A stretch of DNA of 64,000 nt from the NCBI RefSeq assembly GCF_002764115.1, contig NZ_CP017940.1:3446501-3510500 (forward strand), in the 5' to 3' direction. Below, in pieces: positions 43,394 through 52,127 of this stretch (positions within the stretch are counted from its first letter, which is position 1; every line of letters begins with the position of its first letter). Under the pieces are notes generated by a model. The model was not told the origin of the DNA and did no database searches. It saw nothing but the letters and a program-made list of their open reading frames with translations. Made by a program: the position numbers and the translations under genes. The DNA is from Phyllobacterium zundukense. GTDB lineage: Bacteria; Pseudomonadota; Alphaproteobacteria; Rhizobiales; Rhizobiaceae.

Positions 43394-46300
43394 AGGCTCT
43401 CGCTCGCGATCGGACTGTCTGCTACCACCTCCGAATGGCCGGCAGGCGAACTCGTTCCCGGCGCCTTGATCCGGAACCAGGCGATGTAAAGCGCTGGCAG
43501 GAAAAGAAGCGTCAGTACTGTTCCGACGATAATGCCGCCCATCATCGCATATGCCATCGGTCCCCAGAAGATTTCGCGGGCTATTGGAATGAGAGCAAGG
43601 CTGGCCGCGGCAGCCGTCAGCATGATCGGCCGCATCCGGTGTTCGGTTGCTTCGACGACGGCACTCCAGGGGTCTTTGCCCTCTCGTCGCAATTCCTCGA
43701 TTTGAACAACGAGAATGACCGAGTTTCGGATCAGGATGCCGATCAGCGCCAGAATGCCGAGCAGTGCGACGAAACCGAGAGGTGCGCCACTTGGCAGCAG
43801 CGCCGCAACCACACCGATGATGGCCAGCGGCGCAACAGCGAAGACAAGGAACAGTCGCTGGAAGCTTTGCAGCTGGATCATCAGAAGCGTGACCATTGCA
43901 AACAGCATCAGGGGGGCAACTGCGGCAATCGGGGCTTGAGACTTGCTGCTTTGTTCGACAGCGCCACCAACAACGACACCATAGCCAGCCGGAAGCTTCT
44001 CGGTAAACTCCTTCACTTTTGGAGCCAATTGCGAAACAACCGTCGCAGGCTGAAGTGCACCGGGTATACTTGCTTTCACGGTGACTGTGGGCTGGCGGGC
44101 GCGACGCCACACGACAGGCTGCTCCAGCTCATAGTGGAAGTTGGCAACGGCAGCGGCGGGTACCGATTGGCCATTGCTGGTCGGCAATTCGATATTGCGA
44201 AGCTGGTCAATCGATCCCCGTTCATCGGCGCGGGCACGCGCCACAACGTCAACCAGATAGATAGAATCCCTGACCTGTGTGACCGTGGTGCCTCCAACGA
44301 CCGCATTCAATGCCGAGGCAATGCTCTCGGACGTAATGCCGAGCTGCCGAGCCTTGTCTTGCAACACATCCACCTTGATAACGCGCGACGGTTCGTTCCA
44401 GTCAAACGTGATGTCGCCGATCGACGGGTTCTCGGCAAGGAGGTTCGCCATCTGTTGCGAGAAATTACGTACTTGCTGAAGGTCCGGGCCGCTGACGCGG
44501 TACTGAACGGGTCGTCCGACCGGCGGACCGATATCAAGGAGATGTACAAAGGCATCGGTGCCGGGAAACTGGTCCTTGAGCCATTGCTGGAATTTATCCC
44601 GCAACTGGTCACGTGCTTCCAAACTCTTGGTTACAATGATCGTCTGGCCAAAGAATGGATTGGCAGGCTGAACATCAAAGGACAGTACGAATCGGATGGC
44701 ACCCTGTCCGACATACGAACTCCAGTGCTCGATATCGGGATTTCCCGCCAATTGTTCCGCCTCGAACTTATCCATTTGCGCCTTGGTTTGAACGATCGAG
44801 GCGTTCTGCGGCAGGTTCCAGTCAACGATCAGTTCATGCCGGTCGGAACTGGGGAAAAACTGCTGCTGCACATGGCCCATGCCGTAGAGTGAAACGGCAA
44901 AAATGGCGACTGTCACGGCAATTGTCGCCCAACGAAACCGCATGCAAAGCAAGAGAATGCGTTGAAACAACCGGGCAAACCAGCCCGGATTGGCATGCTT
45001 GTTCTTCATCGTCTTGGGCAGAAGTGTTACGCCGAGCAACGGCGTAAAGATCACGGCGACAACCCAGGATACAATGAGGGAGACGGCGATAACCACGAAC
45101 AGTGTGTAGGTAAATTCACCAGCGGAACTGCTGTTGAGGCCGACAGGAATAAAGCCCGAAACCGTCACGAGCGTTCCCGTCAGCATGGGAAAGGCGGTGG
45201 ATGTATAGACATAGGTGGCGGCTTTTCGTAAAGAGTCTCCCGCCTCCAGCCGAGCCACCATCATTTCAACAGCAATCATGGCGTCATCGACAAGCAAACC
45301 AAGGGCGATGATCAGCGCTCCGAGCGATATCCGCTGGAGAGAGATGCCCATATATTCCATCACCATGAAGGTGATGGCGAGAACAAGTGGAATAGCCAGT
45401 GCGACGACAAAGCCCGCACGCATGCCGAGGCTGACGAAACTGACGGCCAGCACGATGGCCACGGCTTCAAAGAGGGCCCGTGTGAAACCGGACACTGCCT
45501 CTTCCACGATCTGCGGCTGATCGGAGACCAGATGGACCCCAACGCCGACCGGAAGGTCAGCGGTAATCTGCTTCATTTGTGCTTTGAGATGTTCGCCGAA
45601 TTCAAGCAGATTGCCGTTCTGCTTCATGCCGATTGCAAGGCCGATAGCCTCCTTGCCATTCACGCGAAATAGGCTCGTCGGCGGATCAACATAACCGCGG
45701 GTTACTTTGGCGACGTCGCTCAGCCTAAAGAAACGATCGTTGACCCGCAGATTGATCGCCTCAAGGCTTTTTTCCGAGGTAAACTGGCCGTTGACACGTA
45801 TCATTACCCGCTCTGGGCCGGTCTCCACGACGCCGGACGGGGTGATTGCATTTTGTGCCTGCAGCGTGCTGATGATGGCCTGCTGGTCGAGGCCGAGTGC
45901 GGCGATCTGCTTGGTCGAAAATTCGAGATAAATGACCTCGTCCTGTGCCCCAACCAGTTCGACCTTGCCGACATCGGGGACGGTCAAAATCTTCCGTCGC
46001 ACATCTTCAACATAATCGCGCAATTGCCTACGGCTCAGACCATCGGCGGTGAACCCGTAAATGTTTCCGAAGACATCACCGAACTCATCGTTGAAGAAGG
46101 GACCGACAACGCCCTGCGGAAACTCTCCGGAAATATCGCCGATCAAGTTGCGCACACGGATCCAGGTCTGGGTCACCGCCTCTCCGCGCACGGTATCCTT
46201 GAGATTCAGGAAAACCGTTGTTGAGCCCGGCGAACTGACGCTGCGCGTGTAGTCGAGGGTATCGAGTTCCTCGAGCTTTTTTTCGATCCGCTCGGTGACC

Positions 46301-46494
46301 TGGGTTGTCGTATCGTCGATTGAAGCTCCCGGCCATTGCGCCGAGATCACCATAGTCTTGATGGTAAAGTTGGGGTCTTCTTCACGCCCGAGATTGATGT
46401 ATGAAAGAATCCCGGCAATTGTGAATATGATCATGAAATACCAGACGAGAGAGCGGTGTTCGAGTGCCCACTCGGAAAGATTGAACTTCTTCAT
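43390..46494 (-). CDS. RND efflux pump inner-membrane transporter (HAE1/AcrB type)
   Basis: A 1034-aa proton-driven tripartite pump. Twelve membrane segments and two large periplasmic loops are visible. Segment 4 carries GLLVDDAMIAVEMMV with the two proton-relay Asp, and segment 10 the Lys-poor GILIRNSVILVVQIEEL. The N-terminus (ALEHRSLVWYFMIIFTIAGI) lacks the usual FIxRP start, as in a divergent HAE1 subgroup. Both adaptor genes precede it with four-base overlaps, and no outer-membrane factor is encoded nearby, so it must borrow one. Confidence 0.93.
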   Translation of the reverse strand: MKKFNLSEWALEHRSLVWYFMIIFTIAGILSYINLGREEDPNFTIKTMVISAQWPGASIDDTTTQVTERIEKKLEELDTLDYTRSVSSPGSTTVFLNLKDTVRGEAVTQTWIRVRNLIGDISGEFPQGVVGPFFNDEFGDVFGNIYGFTADGLSRRQLRDYVEDVRRKILTVPDVGKVELVGAQDEVIYLEFSTKQIAALGLDQQAIISTLQAQNAITPSGVVETGPERVMIRVNGQFTSEKSLEAINLRVNDRFFRLSDVAKVTRGYVDPPTSLFRVNGKEAIGLAIGMKQNGNLLEFGEHLKAQMKQITADLPVGVGVHLVSDQPQIVEEAVSGFTRALFEAVAIVLAVSFVSLGMRAGFVVALAIPLVLAITFMVMEYMGISLQRISLGALIIALGLLVDDAMIAVEMMVARLEAGDSLRKAATYVYTSTAFPMLTGTLVTVSGFIPVGLNSSSAGEFTYTLFVVIAVSLIVSWVVAVIFTPLLGVTLLPKTMKNKHANPGWFARLFQRILLLCMRFRWATIAVTVAIFAVSLYGMGHVQQQFFPSSDRHELIVDWNLPQNASIVQTKAQMDKFEAEQLAGNPDIEHWSSYVGQGAIRFVLSFDVQPANPFFGQTIIVTKSLEARDQLRDKFQQWLKDQFPGTDAFVHLLDIGPPVGRPVQYRVSGPDLQQVRNFSQQMANLLAENPSIGDITFDWNEPSRVIKVDVLQDKARQLGITSESIASALNAVVGGTTVTQVRDSIYLVDVVARARADERGSIDQLRNIELPTSNGQSVPAAAVANFHYELEQPVVWRRARQPTVTVKASIPGALQPATVVSQLAPKVKEFTEKLPAGYGVVVGGAVEQSSKSQAPIAAVAPLMLFAMVTLLMIQLQSFQRLFLVFAVAPLAIIGVVAALLPSGAPLGFVALLGILALIGILIRNSVILVVQIEELRREGKDPWSAVVEATEHRMRPIMLTAAAASLALIPIAREIFWGPMAYAMMGGIIVGTVLTLLFLPALYIAWFRIKAPGTSSPAGHSEVVADSPIASESL

Positions 46495-47576
46495 AGTGAC
46501 TTCCCGTCTGTCATCTTGATTTTCTGACCCTCGCTCAGGCTGTGAACGCCAGCGGTCGCAATTCGGTCGCCATCGACCAGCCCTTCGACCACCATGGCCT
46601 CTGCGTCGGTACGGCCGTCCAGCTTGACCTCTCTGGTCGAGACCGTCCCAAGCTTTCCATCGACGAGCCAGACAAGGGCCTTGCCGTCCTTGTCCAGAAT
46701 TGCCGTGGTCGGAATGTGTATTCGTGAATCTGCCGCAGTGGCGAGATATGCTGTAATTGTCGTACCCAACCTGAATCCTTCCGGCGGTTGCTCGAGCGTA
46801 ATGCGCGTGCGGCGCGTACGCGTTGCCTCGTCGGCCTGCGGCGCGATCTGCCGCACGGTGCCGGTAGCGCGAATTGACGGATCAATCTGCAAGTTGACCT
46901 GGAATTTGCTGCCTACCTTGATAGTTCCCGCAATGGCTTCGGGGATATCGACGACTGCTTCCCGAACATCCGGCCGCGCGACAACGGCGACCAGCTGGCC
47001 CGCGGTGACTGTCTGTCCAACTTCCGCCTGGAGGGATGTGACAACGCCGTCAAAATCGGAGCGCAAAATAGCGTAGCCAAGGTCTTCCTTCACCTTCGTC
47101 AGATTCGCTTCGGCCTGAACAACGGCAGCGACGGCGGCTTCGTGAGCCTGTTGCGCTTGATCGAACGTTGCTTCGGTCGCCGAGTTCCGGCTCAGAAGTG
47201 CTCTTTGGCGATCTTCCGTTGTGGCTGCATTGGTAAGTTGTGCCCTCGCCGACGACAAGCTAGCTTCCGCTAACTGCACCGCCAACTCGAGGGCGAGCGG
47301 ATCGATCGCTGCCAACTCCTGGCCATTGGAGACCTGATCACCAACTGAAACCTCGCGGCGAACGATGCGACCTAGTGTTCGAAAGCCGAGCTGGGTTTCA
47401 AAACGGGCTTCGACTTTTCCAGCAAACCCCCGAATTTGCACCGGCTGAATCTTCACGACCGTGGACAATACCGGTCGCACGATGTTCGGCTCCGCAGCAT
47501 CCTGTTCTTGCTGGCATGAGGCGAGAACGCATGCCGCAAGAGCAACGCTCGCACCATAGACGAGAAAGCGTCTCAT
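46491..47576 (-). CDS. RND periplasmic adaptor, second copy
   Basis: A 361-aa membrane fusion lipoprotein (VALAACVLASCQQEQDAAEP, lipobox LASC). Order of domains: barrel-sandwich half (GRIVRREVSVGDQVSNGQELA), coiled-coil hairpin (about 100-165), second half (YAILRSDFDGVVTSLQAEVG), beta-barrel and membrane-proximal domain (TTAILDKDGKALVWLVDGK). It differs from the adaptor encoded just upstream, so the pump may use a hetero-oligomeric adaptor ring. It overlaps both neighbours by four bases. Confidence 0.9.
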   Translation of the reverse strand: MRRFLVYGASVALAACVLASCQQEQDAAEPNIVRPVLSTVVKIQPVQIRGFAGKVEARFETQLGFRTLGRIVRREVSVGDQVSNGQELAAIDPLALELAVQLAEASLSSARAQLTNAATTEDRQRALLSRNSATEATFDQAQQAHEAAVAAVVQAEANLTKVKEDLGYAILRSDFDGVVTSLQAEVGQTVTAGQLVAVVARPDVREAVVDIPEAIAGTIKVGSKFQVNLQIDPSIRATGTVRQIAPQADEATRTRRTRITLEQPPEGFRLGTTITAYLATAADSRIHIPTTAILDKDGKALVWLVDGKLGTVSTREVKLDGRTDAEAMVVEGLVDGDRIATAGVHSLSEGQKIKMTDGKSL

Positions 47577-48712
47577 GGTTGAACCTCGCTCTTAACCGCA
47601 ACAATCTGCGAAGGCCGAAGCCGGTTTCCTCCGGAGGTCACGACTTGCTCACCGGCCTTCAGACCACTCCCGATAACCACATTCATCGACTCATATGCTG
47701 CCACATCGACCTCACGCAGGCTGACGGCGCGGGTTTGCGGATCGATGACCCACACCGCCGGCTTGCCGTTGTCGGAAGCCAGCACCGAGGAAGGAAGGAT
47801 CGCCGCGCTGACCGTAGGGAGCTTGGCCGTTCCCACCACGACCGAACCCAGCGCCATTTTGGGACGCGGGTCTTGGACAGAGACTTTTACCCGCACCGTA
47901 CCGGAAGCATCGTCCACCGTAGGGGAAACTTCCCTGATCACTCCCTCGCTGGTGATCAATGGGTCTTCGAGCAGAGCAAGCTGGACCCGGCGATCGCCCA
48001 GATTGCCTGTCACCGACCCCTCAAAGACATTGAAAACGGCATCCCGCGGTCCGTCCACGGCAACCGTGAAGGCGGTGGACGCGACCTGCATTACCTGCCC
48101 AACTTCAATGTGGCGAGCGGTAACAATGCCTGAAGCATCCGCCCTGAGCTCCGAGTAGGAGAGCGTATCGTGGGCGGTATCAAGCTGGGCCCTTGCCGCG
48201 TCGAGCGACCCTTGCGCGGTTCGTTGTGCTTCTTCTGCGCTGTCGTAGGCGCTACGAGTGGTAAAGCCCTGTGCAAGAAGCGCCTTCTGCCGATCGAACG
48301 CCGACGATGCCTGTCGAACCTGCGCTTCCGCCGAACGCACAGCCGCTTTGGCCGCTGCAAGGTCGGCCTGTTGCTGTTTGGGGTCGATTCGCGCCAGGAG
48401 ATCGCCGGCCGCGACATGATCGCCCACATCCACAAGCCGCTCGATCACTTTGCCACTCACTCTGAATGACAGGTCGCTGTCTATCCTGGCCCGTATTTCC
48501 CCAGACACAGATACGGTCTGTAGATAATCCGAGAATGCAACCTTAACCGCCTCCACGGGAGTCGGCGATCGAGGAGGAGCGTTATCTGGCTGGCAACCGG
48601 CTACTAGTACCAGCGCGAGCAGGCTTATTCGTGTCAACAATTCCCGATTGTGTCGAGCGGACGACTTAACGGGCGATTGGGTTGGTTCAGACCACATGAT
48701 GAGAGATCCCAT
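47573..48712 (-). CDS. RND periplasmic adaptor, first copy
   Basis: About 379 aa from ATG 48712 (an alternative ATG lies at 48696). A cytosolic lead precedes the signal LLTRISLLALVLVAGCQPDN with lipobox VAGC. The lipoyl halves are GKVIERLVDVGDHVAAGDLLA and YSELRADASGIVTARHIEVG around a coiled coil, followed by the barrel domain and PSSVLASDNGKPAVWVIDP. It is the first gene of the RND operon, behind a palindromic operator and divergent from a TetR gene. Confidence 0.87.
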   Translation of the reverse strand: MGSLIMWSEPTQSPVKSSARHNRELLTRISLLALVLVAGCQPDNAPPRSPTPVEAVKVAFSDYLQTVSVSGEIRARIDSDLSFRVSGKVIERLVDVGDHVAAGDLLARIDPKQQQADLAAAKAAVRSAEAQVRQASSAFDRQKALLAQGFTTRSAYDSAEEAQRTAQGSLDAARAQLDTAHDTLSYSELRADASGIVTARHIEVGQVMQVASTAFTVAVDGPRDAVFNVFEGSVTGNLGDRRVQLALLEDPLITSEGVIREVSPTVDDASGTVRVKVSVQDPRPKMALGSVVVGTAKLPTVSAAILPSSVLASDNGKPAVWVIDPQTRAVSLREVDVAAYESMNVVIGSGLKAGEQVVTSGGNRLRPSQIVAVKSEVQP

Positions 48713-48734
48713 GAAAAGTGAATGCGGTATATTA

Positions 48735-48754
48735 TTGACTATCCGTTCAGTCAA
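48735..48754. promoter_or_regulatory. inverted repeat, TetR operator of the RND operon
   Basis: TTGACT and AGTCAA flank ATCCGTTC, making an inverted repeat of six-base arms with an 8-bp spacer, centred in the 82-bp divergent region between the adaptor gene and the TetR gene. Form and place fit TetR operators of RND pumps. Confidence 0.55.
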
Positions 48755-48794
48755 TGTTTAAATTACAGGAATTGAACGGCATAAGGATGGGAAA

Positions 48795-49463
48795 ATGGTC
48801 GGAACCAAACATGCGCGGGGGCCTGTCGTGGTAGATAACGAACTCGGGCCGCGAGCCCTCCGCAAAGCGCAACGCCCGCAAGAAATCCTTCAGGCTGCCT
48901 TTGAGGAATTCGTTGAGCGCGGCTATACCGCAACACGAATCGAAGATGTGGCCGCGCGCGCAGGCGTCACCAAAGGCACGATCTATCTCTATTTTCAGAA
49001 CAAGGAAGAACTGTTCCAGGACGTCGTTGGAAAACTCTCGCAACCGGTCTTCGACGAAAACCAATTCCTGGAGCAGCACCAGCACCGGTCGTGCAATGAG
49101 CTCGTGAGACTATTTCTCGATACGCTCTACGAGCACATGACCGTCAATCCGCATTCGCGCGAAATTCTTCGTTTCCTCATTGCCGATGGCCGGAGTTTTC
49201 CAACACTCGTATCGACCCATTTTGATCAGTTCGTCAAACCGCTGCTGACGATGTTTGATCGGATTCTCCAGAAGGGTGTACGAGAAGGCGTCTTTGAAAT
49301 TTGGGCCGAGGACCATATTAGCCAAATCTTGATCAGCCCGGCTTTGACCTACGCAATCGATATGCTCCTGAGCGCGGATAATACAAAGCTGCCTGAACTC
49401 CCGATCTATATAAATACGCACTATGAAATGGTGATGCGCACCGTTCGCAAAGCTTCGGTTTGA
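48795..49463 (+). CDS. TetR family regulator of the RND operon
   Basis: A 222-aa repressor. The HTH region (about 22-70) is RPQEILQAAFEEFVERGYTA followed by VAARAGVTKGTIYLYFQNKEEL, an unmistakable TetR/AcrR pattern. The C-terminal domain (about 75-215) resembles TetR_C regulators of RND systems (HMTVNPHSREILRFLIADGR). It is divergent from the adaptor-adaptor-pump-hydrolase operon and most likely represses it through the inverted repeat between them. Confidence 0.88.
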   Translation: MVGTKHARGPVVVDNELGPRALRKAQRPQEILQAAFEEFVERGYTATRIEDVAARAGVTKGTIYLYFQNKEELFQDVVGKLSQPVFDENQFLEQHQHRSCNELVRLFLDTLYEHMTVNPHSREILRFLIADGRSFPTLVSTHFDQFVKPLLTMFDRILQKGVREGVFEIWAEDHISQILISPALTYAIDMLLSADNTKLPELPIYINTHYEMVMRTVRKASV

Positions 49464-49512
49464 TGCTGCCGGAAACCATGCAGCCTCGCGATCGATCGGA
49501 GGCACTTCAGCA

Positions 49513-49869
49513 GTGACCAATTCGAGACGCAGTGCGATTACAATCAATCAAATTCTTGATGCTGCCGAAGACGTTCTTCTGGCGCACGGAATTACAGGTT
49601 TGACCTTGAATGCAGTCGCAGAGCAGGCAGGGATGACCAAGGGCGGATTGCTCTATCATTTCGGAACAAAGAATGATCTGGAGCGAAGCCTCGAAGGACG
49701 CTTTGTCGCCCGTATCGAGCACAGGCTCTCGAAACTGCAACCCGGCGCCAGTTACTTTTCTTCCGCCGTGCTCGCAGAGATCTGGGACGATTGGCAAAAG
49801 GGAAAGGAACGTTTTGCATCCTTGATCCTGAGTGCTGCCAATGGTTACGCCCAGGAGGGCGAACAATAA
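49513..49869 (+). CDS. TetR family protein, probably truncated
   Basis: A 118-aa product from GTG 49513 with a complete TetR HTH (INQILDAAEDVLLAHGITGL, then AEQAGMTKGGLLYHFGTKNDL) but only about 60 residues of the C-terminal domain, where family members have about 130. It ends SLILSAANGYAQEGEQ; the expected ligand-binding helices are missing in this frame. It may be a recent nonsense or frameshift relic or a DNA-binding-only protein. No ATG start is available and no close target is evident. Confidence 0.6.
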   Translation: MTNSRRSAITINQILDAAEDVLLAHGITGLTLNAVAEQAGMTKGGLLYHFGTKNDLERSLEGRFVARIEHRLSKLQPGASYFSSAVLAEIWDDWQKGKERFASLILSAANGYAQEGEQ

Positions 49870-50038
49870 AGAGACGGCCGCTATCCAGGAGCCTCTTTCG
49901 CGCCGACTTGGCCGTGCGGAGGCTGATAGGCACGCCCCCGACAATGAACGTGCACGATGTTTCAGCATATTGCGTTTTCACGTTATAGCTTTCGCCGACC
50001 TTTATCAGGAAGGTTAGTATCCACCAGGGCCTATCTCG

Positions 50039-50977
50039 TTACGTTGGCCCGCCCGTTTCCACACAAAAACCCAATTTCGGCTCGGCGGTGCTCCACCACT
50101 CAGCTGCAAGCTCGATGAATGCCTTGACCAGGGGCGAAAGGTGTCGGCTGCTCGGGTATACGACATACAGGCCGCCGATCGGTGTCGTGTAATCGTCAAG
50201 AACGCGGCGCAACCGCCTGTCCTTGATAGACGCCTCGGCGACCCGGTGGGGTAATTGGGCGATGCCGTAGCCAGCGATTGCAGCGGCAATTACCGCCTGC
50301 ATTTCGTTGGCGGCGAAGCGTCCAGACACCGTTACCGTTTCCTGGCCATGCGAGCCTTCCAACACCCAGTGCGCATGGGCTGTCGACGGGCCCGCGATGA
50401 CGCAGTGATGGCCGGCGAGGTCCGCCGGAACTACCGGCACGCCATGACGCGCGAGATAGTTCGGGCTGGCGCACAGAACTCTATGGGTAGAGCCGAGCTT
50501 GCGGGCAATCAGCGTGGAGTCTGGAAGGGTCCCGGTGCGGAATGCGAGGTCTATACCGTTCTCGACCAGATTGAGCTTGTCGTCGGTCAGGCGCAACTCG
50601 ACTTTGGTTTTCGGATACGTCGCTAGAAAATCGAAAATCGCGCTGGACAGAAAGTAACCGCCAAAGCCGACTGGAGCCGATATCCGGATTGTGCCCGAAG
50701 GTTCTGCTCTCGCTTCCGCGAGCCGTAGATTCGCATCTTCGATTGTCCGCAGCGCCTGGCTGCTCTCCTCGTAGTAGAGACGTCCTGCATCCGTCACATT
50801 GAGGCTGCGTGTCGTCCGCTGAAGCAAGCGGACTCCGACCTCACGTTCAAGCGCGGCAATGCGGCGGCTAACCGTGGTCTTCGGCATGCCCAGCAGGCGC
50901 GCGGCGGCTGTAAAACTACCGGCCTCGATGACGCGAGCGAACACCACAATATCGTTAAGATCGAGCATTGTATCCAT
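50039..50977 (-). CDS. LysR family transcriptional regulator
   Basis: A 312-aa LTTR. The N-terminal HTH (LNDIVVFARVIEAGSFTAAA, then LGMPKTTVSRRIAALEREVGVRLLQR) and the PBP-like effector domain (GTIRISAPVGFGGYFLSSAI, IDLAFRTGTLPDSTLIARKL) match the CrgA/DsdC-like group. ATG 50977 is preferred; one further in-frame ATG lies at 50968. It is divergent from the NmrA-like gene, with a 7-bp-arm inverted repeat at the shared promoter, the usual layout for LysR activation of an adjacent oxidoreductase gene. Confidence 0.9.
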   Translation of the reverse strand: MDTMLDLNDIVVFARVIEAGSFTAAARLLGMPKTTVSRRIAALEREVGVRLLQRTTRSLNVTDAGRLYYEESSQALRTIEDANLRLAEARAEPSGTIRISAPVGFGGYFLSSAIFDFLATYPKTKVELRLTDDKLNLVENGIDLAFRTGTLPDSTLIARKLGSTHRVLCASPNYLARHGVPVVPADLAGHHCVIAGPSTAHAHWVLEGSHGQETVTVSGRFAANEMQAVIAAAIAGYGIAQLPHRVAEASIKDRRLRRVLDDYTTPIGGLYVVYPSSRHLSPLVKAFIELAAEWWSTAEPKLGFCVETGGPT

Positions 50978-50978
50978 T

Positions 50979-50999
50979 ATTGGGACGATGTTTCCCAAT
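50979..50999. promoter_or_regulatory. inverted repeat between LysR and NmrA genes
   Basis: ATTGGGA and TCCCAAT flank CGATGTT (perfect 7-bp arms). The site lies immediately upstream of the preferred LysR start and about 70 bp before the NmrA start, suitable for LysR binding and autorepression. Confidence 0.5.
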
Positions 51000-51067
51000 T
51001 ATAGACCATTATGGTTTAATGTGACAGGTCCTAACTTTGCTCCATTGGAAACGAATGGAGCAGACAT

Positions 51068-51961
51068 ATGACTACCAAACGAAGCGTTCTGGTTACCGGC
51101 GCTACTGGTCAGCAAGGTGGAGCGGTTGTGCACGCACTGCTATCGAGAGGACATCGCGTCAAAGCACTAACCCGCAAGCCGGACGGCGAAGCCGCTCGGC
51201 GCCTGGCGTCCGCAGGCGCCGACGTCGTGGCCGGCGATCTCGGTGATGCGACATCCATTCTAAGAGTCGCAGGCGACGTCGACACCATGTTTTTGATGGG
51301 CAACAGCTACGAGGCCGGTGTAGAGGAGGAAATCCGCCAGGGGATCCTCGCCGCCGACGCTGCGAAGGCTGCCGGCGTCGGACATTTGATCTACTCGTCC
51401 GTCGCCGATGCAAATAGGAAGACCGGCATTCCGCATTTCGATAGCAAGTATCTCGTCGAGAAACATGTCGCCGGGCTCGGCATCCCCTACACAATCAGCG
51501 CGCCGGTCGCCTTCATGGAGAATATCGTCGCGCCGTGGTCGATCGATACGCTGCGCCAAGGCACGCATGCTTTCGCGATGCCTCCCAAACGCGTCCTTCA
51601 ACTGGTAGCCTTGGCGGATATCGGGGCTTTCGTTGCCGCCTTGGTTGAGCGGCGCGAGCACGTGTTCGGCAAGCGTTTCGATTTCGCCGGGGATCAGTTA
51701 TCCGGCGAGAAGCAGGCGAAAATCCTCTCGCAAGCCATCGGCCGCCTGATCAACTATCAGGAAATCCCGCTCGCCGCGGCTCGCCAGCAAAGTGAGGATG
51801 CGGCACTCATGTTCGAATGGTTCGACGGCGTCGGCTACGACGTCGATATCGCCGCTTTGCACAGGGATTTTCAGGAAATCCGCTGGCACAGTTTCGCCGA
51901 CTGGGCGCACAAGTTTGACTGGAGTATTCTTGAACGGACATCTCCTACTGAGTTCCTATAG
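51068..51961 (+). CDS. NmrA/HSCARG family NAD(P)-binding protein
   Basis: A 297-aa atypical SDR. VLVTGATGQQGGAVVHALLSRG is the NmrA GxxGxxG nucleotide loop, ALTRKPDG its NADPH-sensing basic turn, and HLIYSSVADANRKTGIPHFDSK carries Ser and Lys of the SDR series but without the YxxxK pair, so catalysis is doubtful and redox sensing (NmrA, HSCARG) possible. It is divergent from the LysR gene. The ATG is preceded by GGAG at 8 nt. Confidence 0.87.
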   Translation: MTTKRSVLVTGATGQQGGAVVHALLSRGHRVKALTRKPDGEAARRLASAGADVVAGDLGDATSILRVAGDVDTMFLMGNSYEAGVEEEIRQGILAADAAKAAGVGHLIYSSVADANRKTGIPHFDSKYLVEKHVAGLGIPYTISAPVAFMENIVAPWSIDTLRQGTHAFAMPPKRVLQLVALADIGAFVAALVERREHVFGKRFDFAGDQLSGEKQAKILSQAIGRLINYQEIPLAAARQQSEDAALMFEWFDGVGYDVDIAALHRDFQEIRWHSFADWAHKFDWSILERTSPTEFL

Positions 51962-52127
51962 ACATCCCGGGCAATGAAACCTGGGCGGAAGCGGATCAGC
52001 AGCAACCGGCAGCTGGGGTTCGCTTTCCCACCCATTGCAGCCGTTCGATCTGACGCGGGCGAACGGCAGCTGGCTGTATAGCAAAACCACCGGCGACCGA
52101 TGGACGCAAGAAAACCAAGTCGCTCGC

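Noticed and set aside
43394..44110. N-terminal extension of the lipoprotein hydrolase frame into the RND gene
   Set aside because: The ATGA overlap at 43390-43393 followed by a clean lipoprotein signal peptide fixes the start; the extension is antisense-frame noise of the pump gene.
49832..50017. Frame that might complete the truncated TetR protein
   Set aside because: The translated sequence (rich in Arg and without helix pattern) does not resemble a TetR C-terminal domain, so a simple frameshift repair is not supported.
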